From: Streptomyces sp. WAC 01529
GTDB lineage: Bacteria; Actinomycetota; Actinomycetes; Streptomycetales; Streptomycetaceae
Length of the DNA: 64,000 nucleotides
Assembly (NCBI RefSeq): GCF_003945545.1
Contig: NZ_CP029617.1
Location: 4,537,001 to 4,601,000, forward strand
Direction: 5' to 3'
A program made the translations under genes and the position numbers. Each line of letters begins with the position of its first letter. Positions within the stretch are counted from its first letter, which is position 1. Below the pieces are notes generated by a model. It was not told where the DNA came from. It worked only from the letters and a program-made list of their open reading frames with translations, and made no database searches. Shown here one piece after another: positions 1-8,335 of this stretch.

Positions 1-918
1 ACTGTCCACGGACGCGTCGCGCGACGCCTCCGCCGGGGTGACGCGCCCGGCCCGCCGAGACGCGGTCCAGGCTCCGGCGAAGGCGACGAACAGGCCGGTC
101 CAGAAGGCGAGTTGGAGCGGCCAGGTGAGCCATGACGCGAACAGCGCCGAGACCCTCGGCGCCTCCCGGGTTCCCCCGACCCCCGGGACCACGAACCAGC
201 GCGGCGCGATCCCGGCCTCCACCAGCGCCTCCCCGAGCAGCGGCCCGCCCCACGCTCCGACCACGCACCCCACGACCGACGCCGCGACGCCCACCGCGAG
301 CGCCTCGCCGAGCACCTGCCCGCGCACCTGTCCGGGCGTCGCACCCGCCATCCGCAGCAGCCCGAACTCCCGCCGTCGCAACGCCACGACGAAGGCGAAC
401 GTCGACGCCGTGACGAACACCGATACGAAGGCGGCCACCCCGCCCGCCGTGCCGAGGAAGGAGTTGACGGCCACCAGCGCCTCGGCGTCGCGTGCCGCGT
501 CGGGGTCGGCCTGGCGGCGGTCGTCGCCGGTGAGGACGCGGGCCCGCCCGTCGACCACCTCGCGCACGTCCCGCGCCCGGGCGTCGACGCCGACCGCGTC
601 CCGCTTGTCACCGTCCAGCCGCACGGGGCCGAGCCGGCGAAGCTCGCGTATGAGTTCGATATCCACAGGGTGTGGATGAGCGAGCGGCTTCGATACGTAC
701 GTGGTCTCCGGGCCTCGTTCGACCGGTACCGTCAGCCGGTCCTGCCCGAGTACGACCACCGGCGAACCGGCGAACCGCACGGGCGGCCGTTCCGGCGCCG
801 CGAGGCTCGCGTCGAGACCGAGGCCCATCGCCGCGGTGAGGCCGACGCCGAGGGCGACGGACACGAAGGCGCCGAGGAGGCTGGTCCATCGCGTACGCAG
901 TGAGGCGATGTAGATCAT
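1..918 (-). CDS. FtsX-like ABC transporter permease (N-terminal part; 3' end outside window)
   Basis: Membrane subunit of a MacB/LolCE-type ABC exporter. The visible 306 residues hold a first membrane helix (about 12-34), a soluble extracytoplasmic region (about 35-150), a second helix (about 153-180) followed by the basic coupling segment RRREFGLLRMAGATPGQV, a third helix (about 203-225) and a fourth (about 270-290). This is the FtsX layout. The chosen ATG at 918 has a good GAGGAG ribosome site just upstream. There is no stop codon between the upstream ATPase gene and this one in the same frame, so the sequence as given encodes one fused polypeptide. A one-base slip in a G/C run at 954-960 probably explains this. 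The expected arrangement is two coupled genes with an ATGA overlap. Confidence 0.85.
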   Translation of the reverse strand, partial: MIYIASLRTRWTSLLGAFVSVALGVGLTAAMGLGLDASLAAPERPPVRFAGSPVVVLGQDRLTVPVERGPETTYVSKPLAHPHPVDIELIRELRRLGPVRLDGDKRDAVGVDARARDVREVVDGRARVLTGDDRRQADPDAARDAEALVAVNSFLGTAGGVAAFVSVFVTASTFAFVVALRRREFGLLRMAGATPGQVRGQVLGEALAVGVAASVVGCVVGAWGGPLLGEALVEAGIAPRWFVVPGVGGTREAPRVSALFASWLTWPLQLAFWTGLFVAFAGAWTASRRAGRVTPAEASRDASVDS

Positions 919-1791
919 CGCCCGCTCTCCTCTTCCGTGTCGATGAGGTCGGCGGGGGGGCGCCAGGGTCGGGTGGCTGCCATGGGCGCCACCGGCGGGG
1001 TGGGCGTCACCGGCGGAGCAGGTGTCATTGGCGGCGTGGGCGGAGGTCGTCCCAGCGGCGTTTGTGCCGCTTGCGGCGCTCTCCAGCAGCGCCATCCGCT
1101 CCGCCACCGCGCCGGCGGCCGGTGCGCGCAGTTCGCTCGTGATCCGGCCGTCGACGAGGAAGACCACGCGGTCCGCGTACGAGGCGGCCACCGGGTCGTG
1201 CGTGACCATCACGGTCGTCTGCCCTTCCTGGTCGACCAGGCCCCGCAGCAGTTCCAGCACCTGGCGGCTCGTGCCGGTGTCGAGCGCGCCGGTCGGCTCG
1301 TCGCCGAAGAGGACGGCGGGGCGGGTGACCAGTGCCCGTGCGAGGGCGACCCGTTGCTGCTGGCCGCCCGACAGCTCACCGGGCCGATGTCCGGCCCGGT
1401 CGGCGAGGCCCACCCGTGCGAGGGCGTCACGGATCTCCGTACGGGGAGGGCGGTGGCCCGCGAGGCGCAGCGGGAGCGCGATGTTCTGGGCGGCGGTCAG
1501 GGAGGGGAGGAGGTTGAAGGCCTGGAAGACGAAGCCGATCCGCTTCCTGCGCAGGAGGGTGAGCCGGCGCTCGCTCAGCCCCGTCAGTTCGGTTCCGCCG
1601 ACCTCGACGGTCCCCGAGGTCGGCCTGTCCAGCCCTGCGGCGCACTGCAGAAGCGTCGACTTCCCGGAGCCCGATGGCCCCATCACCGCGACGAAGGTCC
1701 CGGCGCGGACCTCCAGGTCGACGCCGTCGAGGGCGGTGAGGGGGCCGTGCCGACGGCGGAGGGCGGTCAGGCGTACGGCGGTCGTATTCAT
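919..1791 (-). CDS. ABC transporter ATP-binding protein, LolD/MacB type, reading through into the permease (likely frameshift)
   Basis: ATPase partner of the FtsX-type permease. Walker A GPSGSGKST is at about residues 38-46, the Q-loop Gln at 90, the signature LSGGQQQR at 140-147, Walker B VLFGDEPT at 160-167 and the switch His at 198. The ATPase fold ends near residue 235. A low-complexity His/Ala/Gly/Pro tail follows, and the frame then enters the permease ATG without a stop. Deleting one base from the seven-C run (954-960, plus-strand G) would instead give a natural acidic tail ADLIDTEEESGR and a TGA overlapping the permease ATG. I therefore treat the fusion as a frameshift, either a sequencing error or a real homopolymer change. 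The start is the ATG at 1791. Confidence 0.82.
984..1037. repeat. Three degenerate copies of an 18-bp tandem repeat in the ABC ATPase tail
   Basis: Units of the form GGCG(T/C)CACCGGCGGnG(T/C)(G/A) repeat three times at 18-bp spacing. On the coding strand they give hexapeptides rich in His, Ala, Gly and Asp. The repeats lie between the end of the ATPase fold and the permease start, so they probably form a flexible linker or dispensable tail. They adjoin the homopolymer that appears to break the frame. Confidence 0.6.
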
Positions 1792-2282
1792 GCCCTCAAC
1801 CCAATCGCCGGGGGCGGCGTCGAGCACGACCACTGGGTGGTGTCCCGGGGTATGCCCAGCCCTACCCCTCACCGGCGCCGCGCTCCTCCCCCTGCGCCGC
1901 AGGATGGGGGGTTCGCCGTCGGGGCGTCCCTGTCCCGCCGCTCCGCGGCGGATGCTTCCCCACCCACCCGTCTCGCGGCACCGGGCGATGTGCCGTAGGG
2001 ACGGGGGCGGGTGGGTGGGGAACTTCCCCCACTACGCAGGGGGACAGGCACGCCCGGGAGGTCACCCCCACCGGCCCGCAGCCGCCGAACCGGCCGGAGG
2101 GGACGTGGGGGTATGTGCGAGCGCAGCACAGTGGATCCCAGTAGCCGAGCAACAACCAGCAGGCGCCCGCACCGAGATGGCGAGCACGCACATACCCCCG
2201 CGGCCCCGCCCCACCCACGAAGCCAAGGCGCAGACCGAGCCCAAGGCGCCCCGCCAGAACCCGCCAGCCATACCCTTGCCCC
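1792..2282. other. 491-bp intergenic region carrying a dispersed repeat and a 13-bp inverted repeat
   Basis: Non-coding. It contains the hairpin-bearing core TCCCGCCGCTCCGCGGCGG (1933-1951, repeat continuing to 1960), which recurs at 53403. At 2107-2119 and 2187-2199 lies a perfect 13-bp inverted repeat (GGGGGTATGTGCG and its complement), 67 bp apart. A GC-rich module at 2195-2262 also recurs near 53.5 kb. No convincing gene is present. Confidence 0.6.
1933..2262. repeat. Dispersed intergenic repeat, copy 1
   Basis: The 28-base core at 1933-1960 is identical to 53403-53430. It includes the self-complementary part CCGCCGCTCCGCGGCGG followed by ATGCTTCCC. The 3' module at 2195-2262 (CCCCCGCGGCCCCGCC, then a segment with AAGGCG, CCCAAGGCGCC and CCGCCAGAACC) matches 53491-53560 with small differences. 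The two copies differ in the middle, where this one carries an extra piece of about 200 bp including the 13-bp inverted repeat. Confidence 0.6.
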
Positions 2283-3458
2283 ATGGACTCGGTGATCGAA
2301 AAGGCGTTCGCGGCGGCGCTGTACGGCGACGGCCAAGGCGGCCGGAACGGCCACCACGGCATCGACACCGGCGCCTCCCTCCTCGCCGCCACCCCCGCCG
2401 CCGACCCCGAGCTGCGCCGCCGCGGCGAGGAGTACCTGCGCCGGGCCTGGCGGCACGGCTGGCAGCCCGCGGATGTCGTACGGCTCGTCCGCCGCGACCT
2501 GGACGACCCCCACGTACGCCTGACCGCCGCCCTGATCCGATCCGAGACCGCCGCCTACTCCCACCTGCCACCCCGCTGGGCCACCCAGCTCGCCGACCTC
2601 CCCGACACCGGCGCCGACGGTCCCGTCCGGCTCCGCGACCGCTTCTCGGAAGCCACCGTCCACCTGGAGCTGTACCGGCTGCTCCTGCGCCTCCCCCCGA
2701 TCGAGCCCATCGGCCCGCCGCCCGGCGAGACCGTGCCGGGACCCGTCGAGGGCGAGCCCCGCACGCTCACCCGGATTCGCGCCCTGCTCGCCAAGGCCGA
2801 GGCGACCGGCTTCCCCGAAGAGGCGGAGGCGCTCACCGCGAAGGCGCAGGAACTGATGGCGCGGTACTCGCTCGACGAGGCGCTGCTCGCCGCACGTACG
2901 CATGCGAAGGACACCCCGGGCGCGTGCCGCGTCGGCGTGGACGCCCCGTACGAGACGGCGAAGGCGATCCTGCTGGACTCCGTGGCCACGACGAACCGCT
3001 GCCGCGCGGTGTGGAACGAGGCGTTCGGCTTCTCGACCGTCGTCGGCTTCGAAGCCGACCTGGAGGCGGTGGAGTTGCTCTACACCTCGCTCCTCGTCCA
3101 GGGGACGGCCGCGATGACGAAGGCGGAGGCGGGTCAGCGCGCGGCGGGCCGCAAGCGCACGAAGGCGTTCCGGCAGACGTTTCTGCTGGCGTACGCGCAC
3201 CGCATCGGCGCCCGCCTTGCGGAGGCGGGCGAGCACGCGGTCACGGAAGCGGCGGCCGAGGGCGGCTCGGCGGCCTCGCTCCTGCCCGTACTCGCGGCAC
3301 GTGACGTGGCGGTGACCGATCGGGCCGAGCGGATGTTCCCCGAGACGACGACGACCCGCGTGCGCGGCGCGACGGACGGAGAGGGCTGGACCCACGGCAC
3401 GGCGGCGGCCGACCGCGCCGACGTCCTCTCCAGGAACAGGGGCCCCGCGCTGCCCTGA
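2283..3458 (+). CDS. DUF2786 domain-containing protein
   Basis: A 391-residue soluble protein of unknown function. The recognisable part is the DUF2786 segment at about residues 160-205, RIRALLAKAEATGFPEEAEA followed by LTAKAQELMARYSLDE, a helical motif typical of this actinobacterial family. The remainder is helical and Ala/Arg-rich, with a basic segment (AAGRKRTKAFRQTF) near residue 285. No signal peptide or membrane helix is visible. The ATG at 2283 follows a long non-coding repeat region, and the gene appears to be transcribed alone. No enzymatic motif was recognised. Confidence 0.85.
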   Translation: MDSVIEKAFAAALYGDGQGGRNGHHGIDTGASLLAATPAADPELRRRGEEYLRRAWRHGWQPADVVRLVRRDLDDPHVRLTAALIRSETAAYSHLPPRWATQLADLPDTGADGPVRLRDRFSEATVHLELYRLLLRLPPIEPIGPPPGETVPGPVEGEPRTLTRIRALLAKAEATGFPEEAEALTAKAQELMARYSLDEALLAARTHAKDTPGACRVGVDAPYETAKAILLDSVATTNRCRAVWNEAFGFSTVVGFEADLEAVELLYTSLLVQGTAAMTKAEAGQRAAGRKRTKAFRQTFLLAYAHRIGARLAEAGEHAVTEAAAEGGSAASLLPVLAARDVAVTDRAERMFPETTTTRVRGATDGEGWTHGTAAADRADVLSRNRGPALP

Positions 3459-3818
3459 CGGCTCCGCGTCCCGCCCCGGAACTGGGGCCCCGCGCTGCCC
3501 CCACGGCCCCCCACCGCACCCCGAAACCAGCCCCGCCCTCCCCTGACGCCAACCCGGCGTCCCGCCCAGAAATCAGGACACCGCCCCGCCCCAGAGCCAC
3601 ATGCGCCCTGTCCCATGGCCGACCGGGCCGACATCCCAGCACCGAACCGCGACCCCGCCGACAGGCGCCGAGCCCCCACGCCCCCCTGGGCCGCTCCACC
3701 TCCACGGCACGGCACGGCACCGCACCCCCGCCAACCCCACCCCAAGGCACGACACCCGCCCCACGCCCCAGCCCAGCCCACACCCCGGCCCGCCCGATAT
3801 GCCCCGTATCATCACAGA
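3459..3818 (+). other. 360-bp C-rich intergenic region, no gene seen
   Basis: Plus-strand cytosine-rich sequence with repeated short CCCCGC and CACGGCACGGCAC tracts. The open frames crossing it have no domain content and look like composition artefacts. No clear promoter or terminator hairpin was found. Confidence 0.5.
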
Positions 3819-6119
3819 GTGACCTGGCTCCGAGCGCTGAAAGAGACAGCCCGCTCAGGCCTGACCGTGGAGCGTAAACGCCTCGAACCCCTGGTCGCCG
3901 CCCGCGCCGCCGCAGGCCTGGCGATCGTCATCGGCCTCAGCCTCACCCTCTTCGGCCCAGCCGTGGCCGCCAGCTCCGCCTTCGGCGCGTACCAGGCAGC
4001 CATCGCCACCTTCCAGCGCAGCTGGCGCCCCCGCCCGGAACTCGCCCTCGCCTCCGGCACGAGCCTCGCCGTCTCCACCTTCCTCGGCTACCTCACCGGC
4101 TCCCACCCCCTCCTCTTCCTCGCCCTCCTCTCCCTGTGGACCCTCCTGGCGGGCCTGAGCTGGGCCGCGGGCCCGACCGTCGGCATCATCGCCTCCTCGA
4201 ACGTGGCGATCATGCTGGTCACGGTCACCATCCCCACCTCGGCCGCCGGCGCCGCGGGCCACGCGGCGATGATGGTCGTGGGCGGGTTCGTACAGGCGGC
4301 CCTGGTGGTCCTTTTCCCCGTACGCAGATGGGGCGCCCACCGGGACGCCCTCGCCGACGCGCTGGCCGCCGAGGCGGACTACGCACGCAGGCTCCGGCAC
4401 GACCCCGTGGCCCCCTTCGACCCGGAGCCCCTGATGGCCGCCCGCGCCGCGGCGACGATCACCCCGCGCCAGGCCCGCACCCGCCCCGCCGAACTGCACG
4501 GCGCGCGGGGCGTGGCCGAACGCATCCGCCCGGTCCTCGCCTCCCTGGCCGACCCGGCGGTGGGCGTCCCGCCTGAGGGCAGAGAACGCGACCGCGTACG
4601 TGAACTCCTCGCCGCGGCGGCCTCCGTCCTGGACGCGGCGGCCCGCGCGATCCGCCACGGGGAGCCGGTGCGGATCCCCCCGGCGGCGCTGGGGACGCTC
4701 AAGACCCCGGACACGGGGGCGATCCTCACGGGTCCGGCGTACCGCGCGGCGACTCGCCTGGGGGCGCTCCTGAGGGACGTAGTGGAGACAGCGGGCGGCA
4801 CCTCGCCCGCCCCCTCCCACTCGCACTCCCCCCTCACACACCTCTCCACCCCACACCTCTCCACCCCCACCGGCCAGCAGCCCCTCGCCGACCGGACGCC
4901 CCCCACCACCCAGCAGCCCCCCACCACCCCCTCCCCACCGACCCCCCTCCTCCGCCCCACCCTCTTCGCCCTCGCCCCCACCGCCCTGCGCGCCATGCGG
5001 GTGGCGGCCCTGCGCCACGACTCCCCGGTCACCCGGCACGCGGTCCGCGTCACCGCGGTGGCCGCCGCGGGCTATCTCCTCGGCACCTGGCTCCCGTTCG
5101 GCCACGGCTACTGGGCCCCCATGGCCTCGGTCATGGTGATGCGCCCGGACTTCTCCCAGACGTACTCCCGCGCCGTGGCCCGCTTCGGCGGCACCCTCGT
5201 CGGCGTGGCGCTGGCCACGGGCCTGGTCCAGTTGATCCACCCCCGCACCGGCCTGTCCGCCGCGCTCGCCGTGGTCTGCGCCGGGCTGATGTACCTGCTG
5301 ATGCGCACGGGGCAGGTGGCGGCGCAGGCCTGCGTGGCCGCGTACGTCGTGTTCCTGCTCGGCATGGGCGGCCAACAGTGGACGCAGACGGTCCCGGAGC
5401 GCGTCGTCCTGACGCTCATCGGCGGCGTCCTGGCGATGATCGCGTACGCGCTGTACCCGGCGTGGGAGACCCCGCGCCTGCGCACCCGCCTCGCCGACTG
5501 GCTGATCGCGGACGGCCGTTACGCCGCCGCGGTCGTCGACCACTACGCGCATCCGGCGGGCAAGGCCTGCCCCGACGTCCGCGAGGCCCTGCTCGCGGCG
5601 AGGGACGCCAGGGTCGCCTGGCAGGAGGCGACGGCCCGCGCCGAGAACGAACCCGTGCGCCACCGCGGTCTCTCCCGCGCCGCGGCCACGGAAGCCGAGG
5701 ACGCCCTGGCCCAGCTGGGCCGCGTGGCGATGCTGATGGAGGCCCATCTCCCGGAGCGCGACGCGACGCCCGTCCCCGCGGCGGCTCGCCTGGCCGAGGC
5801 GCTGCGCAAGTCGACGGAACAGGGCGCGAAGGCGGTACGCGAACGCCGCGTCCCCGACTGGGAGGCGGTCCGCGCGGCCCTCGCGGAGTGGGACGGCGAG
5901 GGCGTCCCCGACCGGGTGGTCCGCAAGGGGGCGGGCCTGCTCCTGACCACCCTGGAGGAACTCTCCGACGCCCTGAACACGCCCGCACCCCCCATGCTCC
6001 TGGACGGCTCACGCTCCCCGGCCCCCGATGCGGGCCCGGGCCCCAGCCCTGATCCCGGCCCTGGTTCCGGCCCCGGCCCAACGCCCAAAACCGACCCCGG
6101 CCCCGGCCCCCAGCGCTAG
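3819..6119 (+). CDS. FUSC family membrane protein (aromatic acid exporter-like)
   Basis: About 766 residues. The protein has two clusters of membrane helices (about residues 25-155 and 400-560) separated by cytoplasmic segments, the usual layout of fusaric acid resistance/YccS-type transporters. The second cluster carries the characteristic stretch PFGHGYWAPMASVMVMRPDF. A proline-rich linker (about 325-365) and a Pro/Gly/Asp repeat tail are low in complexity. The GTG at 3819 is chosen because conserved sequence (VTWLRALKETARSG) begins there. An in-frame ATG at 3615 exists, but it would add 68 unstructured residues from non-coding sequence. The substrate cannot be inferred. Confidence 0.8.
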   Translation: MTWLRALKETARSGLTVERKRLEPLVAARAAAGLAIVIGLSLTLFGPAVAASSAFGAYQAAIATFQRSWRPRPELALASGTSLAVSTFLGYLTGSHPLLFLALLSLWTLLAGLSWAAGPTVGIIASSNVAIMLVTVTIPTSAAGAAGHAAMMVVGGFVQAALVVLFPVRRWGAHRDALADALAAEADYARRLRHDPVAPFDPEPLMAARAAATITPRQARTRPAELHGARGVAERIRPVLASLADPAVGVPPEGRERDRVRELLAAAASVLDAAARAIRHGEPVRIPPAALGTLKTPDTGAILTGPAYRAATRLGALLRDVVETAGGTSPAPSHSHSPLTHLSTPHLSTPTGQQPLADRTPPTTQQPPTTPSPPTPLLRPTLFALAPTALRAMRVAALRHDSPVTRHAVRVTAVAAAGYLLGTWLPFGHGYWAPMASVMVMRPDFSQTYSRAVARFGGTLVGVALATGLVQLIHPRTGLSAALAVVCAGLMYLLMRTGQVAAQACVAAYVVFLLGMGGQQWTQTVPERVVLTLIGGVLAMIAYALYPAWETPRLRTRLADWLIADGRYAAAVVDHYAHPAGKACPDVREALLAARDARVAWQEATARAENEPVRHRGLSRAAATEAEDALAQLGRVAMLMEAHLPERDATPVPAAARLAEALRKSTEQGAKAVRERRVPDWEAVRAALAEWDGEGVPDRVVRKGAGLLLTTLEELSDALNTPAPPMLLDGSRSPAPDAGPGPSPDPGPGSGPGPTPKTDPGPGPQR

Positions 6120-6157
6120 CCCCCCCCGCCGCTACAACCCCATCGGCACGGCCACAA

Positions 6158-6463
6158 CTACCAGGAAGACTTCCGCACCCCCGGCAGGAACCCGGCATGC
6201 GCCTGCTCGCGCAACTTCACCCGAGACAGTCCGAACGCCCCCACATACCCGCGCGGCCGCCCGTCGACACTGTCCCTGTTCCGCACCCGCGTGGCACTCG
6301 CGTCACGTGGCTGACGCGCCAACTCCCGCTGGGCTGCGAGCCGTTCGGCATCCCACGTGCCGGGCCTGCGGATGATCTCCTTCAGCTCGGCCCGCCGCGC
6401 GGCGTACCGCGCGACGATCTCCCGGCGCCGCTCGTTCTTCGCGATCTTGCTCTTCTTCGCCAT
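6158..6463 (-). CDS. rpsN: 30S ribosomal protein S14, zinc-independent paralogue
   Basis: A 101-residue S14 of the long type without the CxxC zinc ribbon. It has no cysteines, starts MAKKSKIAKNERRR and ends FGLSRVKLREQAHAGFLPGVRKSSW. It lies three bases after rpmB in a two-gene operon that diverges from rpmG. In actinobacteria such cysteine-free copies replace zinc-binding ribosomal proteins during zinc starvation. The shared upstream operator supports that role here. Confidence 0.95.
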   Translation of the reverse strand: MAKKSKIAKNERRREIVARYAARRAELKEIIRRPGTWDAERLAAQRELARQPRDASATRVRNRDSVDGRPRGYVGAFGLSRVKLREQAHAGFLPGVRKSSW

Positions 6464-6466
6464 CGC

Positions 6467-6703
6467 TCAGACCTTCCCGCCCCGGGCGCGGATCCGCGCG
6501 ACCGCCGCCTCGACCCCGAGGGAGTCCACGGTCTTGATCCCCTTCGCGCTGAGCCGCAGCCGCACGTACCGGCCCTCGCTCGGCAGCCAGTACCGCTTGC
6601 GCTGGACGTTGGGGTCGAAGCGGCGGGAGGTCCGCCGATGGGAGTGGGAGATCTGGTTGCCGAAGCCGGGCTTCGCGCCCGTCAGCTGGCAGTGGGCGGA
6701 CAT
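6467..6703 (-). CDS. rpmB: 50S ribosomal protein L28 (zinc-starvation paralogue)
   Basis: A 78-residue L28 starting MSAHCQLTGAKPGFGNQISH. The conserved RRTSRRFDPNVQRKRYWLPSEGRYVRLRLSAKG region is split here only by my reading. It retains a single Cys, whereas zinc-binding L28 proteins usually have more. It is the first gene of the minus-strand pair with rpsN. Its start is 38 bp from a perfect palindrome shared with the divergent rpmG, so both directions are probably repressed by one Zur dimer. The ATG at 6703 is preferred over an upstream ATG that would read through the operator. Confidence 0.94.
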   Translation of the reverse strand: MSAHCQLTGAKPGFGNQISHSHRRTSRRFDPNVQRKRYWLPSEGRYVRLRLSAKGIKTVDSLGVEAAVARIRARGGKV

Positions 6704-6741
6704 GGTGACGCACCTCTCGGTCGATGGAAGGACCCCGCAAT

Positions 6742-6762
6742 TGAAAACGGGAGTCGTTTTCA
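6742..6762. promoter_or_regulatory. Probable Zur operator between divergent rpmB and rpmG
   Basis: A perfect inverted repeat TGAAAACG-N5-CGTTTTCA lies in the 71-bp gap between rpmB and rpmG. The A/T-rich TGAAAA-TTTTCA halves resemble zinc-uptake-regulator boxes, and both flanks carry alternative ribosomal protein genes known to belong to Zur regulons in streptomycetes. CATACT just downstream (6761-6766) could be part of the rpmG -10 region. Confidence 0.75.
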
Positions 6763-6774
6763 TATACTAGCCAC

Positions 6775-6939
6775 ATGGCCCGCAACGAACTCCGCCCGAT
6801 CATCAAGCTCCGCTCCACGGCCGGAACCGGCTACACCTACGTGACCCGCAAGAACCGCCGCAACGACCCCGACCGCCTCACGCTGCGCAAGTTCGACCCG
6901 ATGGCCGGACGCCACGTCGACTTCCGAGAGGAGCGCTGA
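6775..6939 (+). CDS. rpmG: 50S ribosomal protein L33, cysteine-free paralogue
   Basis: A 54-residue L33: MARNELRPIIKLRSTAGTGY, then TYVTRKNRRNDPDRLTLRKFD, ending FREER. It has no cysteines and so cannot form the zinc ribbon of the standard L33. It is the first gene of the plus-strand operon rpmG-rpmE2-cobW-like-rpsR and is separated from rpmE2 by five bases. The ATG at 6775 is 12 bp after the palindromic operator. Confidence 0.95.
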   Translation: MARNELRPIIKLRSTAGTGYTYVTRKNRRNDPDRLTLRKFDPMAGRHVDFREER

Positions 6940-6944
6940 CCGCC

Positions 6945-7190
6945 ATGCGCAAGGACATCCACCCCCCGTACGCCCCCGTCGTCTTCCGCGACAAGGCCGC
7001 CGGTTTCGCCTTCCTCACCCGGTCGACCGCCACCAGCCCCAAGACGGTCGAGTGGGAGGACGGGAACACCTACCCGGTCATCGACGTCGAGGTCTCGTCC
7101 GCGAGCCACCCCTTCTACACGGGGACGGCACGCGTCATGGACACCGCGGGCCGCGTCGAACGCTTCGAGCGCCGCTTCGGTAAGCGCTGA
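6945..7190 (+). CDS. rpmE2: 50S ribosomal protein L31 type B
   Basis: An 81-residue L31 of the B type: MRKDIHPPYAPVVFRDKAAG at the start, then SASHPFYTG and RVERFERRFGKR at the end. The four cysteines of zinc-binding L31 are absent. Release of the zinc-bearing L31 from ribosomes in exchange for this form is the known way bacteria mobilise zinc. Its TGA overlaps the ATG of the downstream CobW-like gene (TGATG), which implies coupled translation. Confidence 0.95.
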   Translation: MRKDIHPPYAPVVFRDKAAGFAFLTRSTATSPKTVEWEDGNTYPVIDVEVSSASHPFYTGTARVMDTAGRVERFERRFGKR

Positions 7191-8332
7191 TGGACCGCCC
7201 GATGGACACCGTGATCGTCGGCGGCCTCCACGCGGACGCCCGCAAGGCGGCCGTCGACCACCTCCTCGCCACCGTCCCCGGCAGCGTCGCCCTCCACCAC
7301 GACCTGTCGACCGCCGTGCGGGGCACCGTCGTACGCACCGTGCGCGACGCCACCGGCGCGCTCTCCTCCGGCGAGGCCCCCCTCGTCAACGACTGCGCGT
7401 GCTGCGCGCTCCGCGAGGACCTGGTGCCCGAGCTGCGGCGGCTCGCCGACGCGGGTCTGCACCGGCTCGCGGTCGTCGAGCTGTGGGGCTCCGTCGAGCC
7501 CAAGGCCATGGCCGAGGTCATCGCCGCGCACGGCGGCGAGGGCATCGCGCTCGGCGGCGTGGTCACGGCGGTCGACCCCGCCTTGCTCCTGCCCTACCTG
7601 GGCAACGGCGACGACCTCATGGAGGCCGGCCTCGCCGCCGCCCCCACCGACCAGCGCACCGTCGCCGACACCTGGGCGCGCCAGCTCGAATACGCCCCCG
7701 TGCTCGCCGTCGCCGACTCCGCCGAGGCCGACGACGAGGACCGCGCGCTCCTCGCCCAGCTCCACCCGACGGCCCGCCAAGTCCCGATCGGCCACGGCGA
7801 CTTGGCGGGGGCCGCGCTCGCCGGTTTCGACGTCGAGGCGGCCGCGGCGGCCCAGCACCCGGCCTGCGCGCTGCTGCCGGCCGAGGCCGACGCGTGCGGT
7901 GTCTCCACCTTCGTATGGCACCGGGAGCGGCCCTTCCACCCGGAGCGGCTGTACCAGGCGCTGGAGGATCTGACCTGCGCGGCCGCCCGCAGCCGGGGGC
8001 GGTTCTGGCTCGCCGACCACCCGGACACGCTGCTCGGCTGGGACGCGGCGGGCGGCGCGCTGTGCGTCGAGAGCGCCGGGCCCTGGCTCGCCTCGCTGCC
8101 GGACGCCGCGTGGGAGATGGTCCCGCCGATGCGCCGCGCGGCCGCCGCCATGGACTGGCACCCGGAGCACGGCGACTGCTGCAACCACCTGGTGTTCACC
8201 TCGCCGGGCCTGGACCGCGAGGGCCTCGAACAGGTCCTGGAGTCCTGCCTGCTGACCGACGAGGAGTACGCCGCCGGGCGCGACGCCTGGAAGAACCTGC
8301 CCCCTGCCTTCGACACCCTCCTGGAGGTCTGA
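7190..8332 (+). CDS. CobW/COG0523-type metal-handling protein with a degenerate P-loop
   Basis: A 380-residue member of the CobW-like family found in Zur regulons. The metal-binding CxCC motif (Cys69-Ala-Cys-Cys72) and a C-terminal CobW domain (about 235-370, starting STFVWHRERPFHPERLY) are present. The N-terminal Walker A is not canonical: the usual GxxGxGKT position reads VGGLHADARKAA, without the Lys-Thr pair. The family normally uses GTP to deliver zinc, so this copy may not bind nucleotide in the usual way. The gene sits inside the ribosomal protein operon between rpmE2 and rpsR and starts at an ATG overlapping the rpmE2 stop. Confidence 0.88.
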   Translation: MDRPMDTVIVGGLHADARKAAVDHLLATVPGSVALHHDLSTAVRGTVVRTVRDATGALSSGEAPLVNDCACCALREDLVPELRRLADAGLHRLAVVELWGSVEPKAMAEVIAAHGGEGIALGGVVTAVDPALLLPYLGNGDDLMEAGLAAAPTDQRTVADTWARQLEYAPVLAVADSAEADDEDRALLAQLHPTARQVPIGHGDLAGAALAGFDVEAAAAAQHPACALLPAEADACGVSTFVWHRERPFHPERLYQALEDLTCAAARSRGRFWLADHPDTLLGWDAAGGALCVESAGPWLASLPDAAWEMVPPMRRAAAAMDWHPEHGDCCNHLVFTSPGLDREGLEQVLESCLLTDEEYAAGRDAWKNLPPAFDTLLEV

Positions 8333-8335
8333 CCC

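Noticed and set aside
3615..3818. N-terminal extension of the FUSC protein
   Set aside because: The extra residues are Pro/His/Arg-rich sequence read from C-rich non-coding DNA; family similarity begins at the GTG at 3819.
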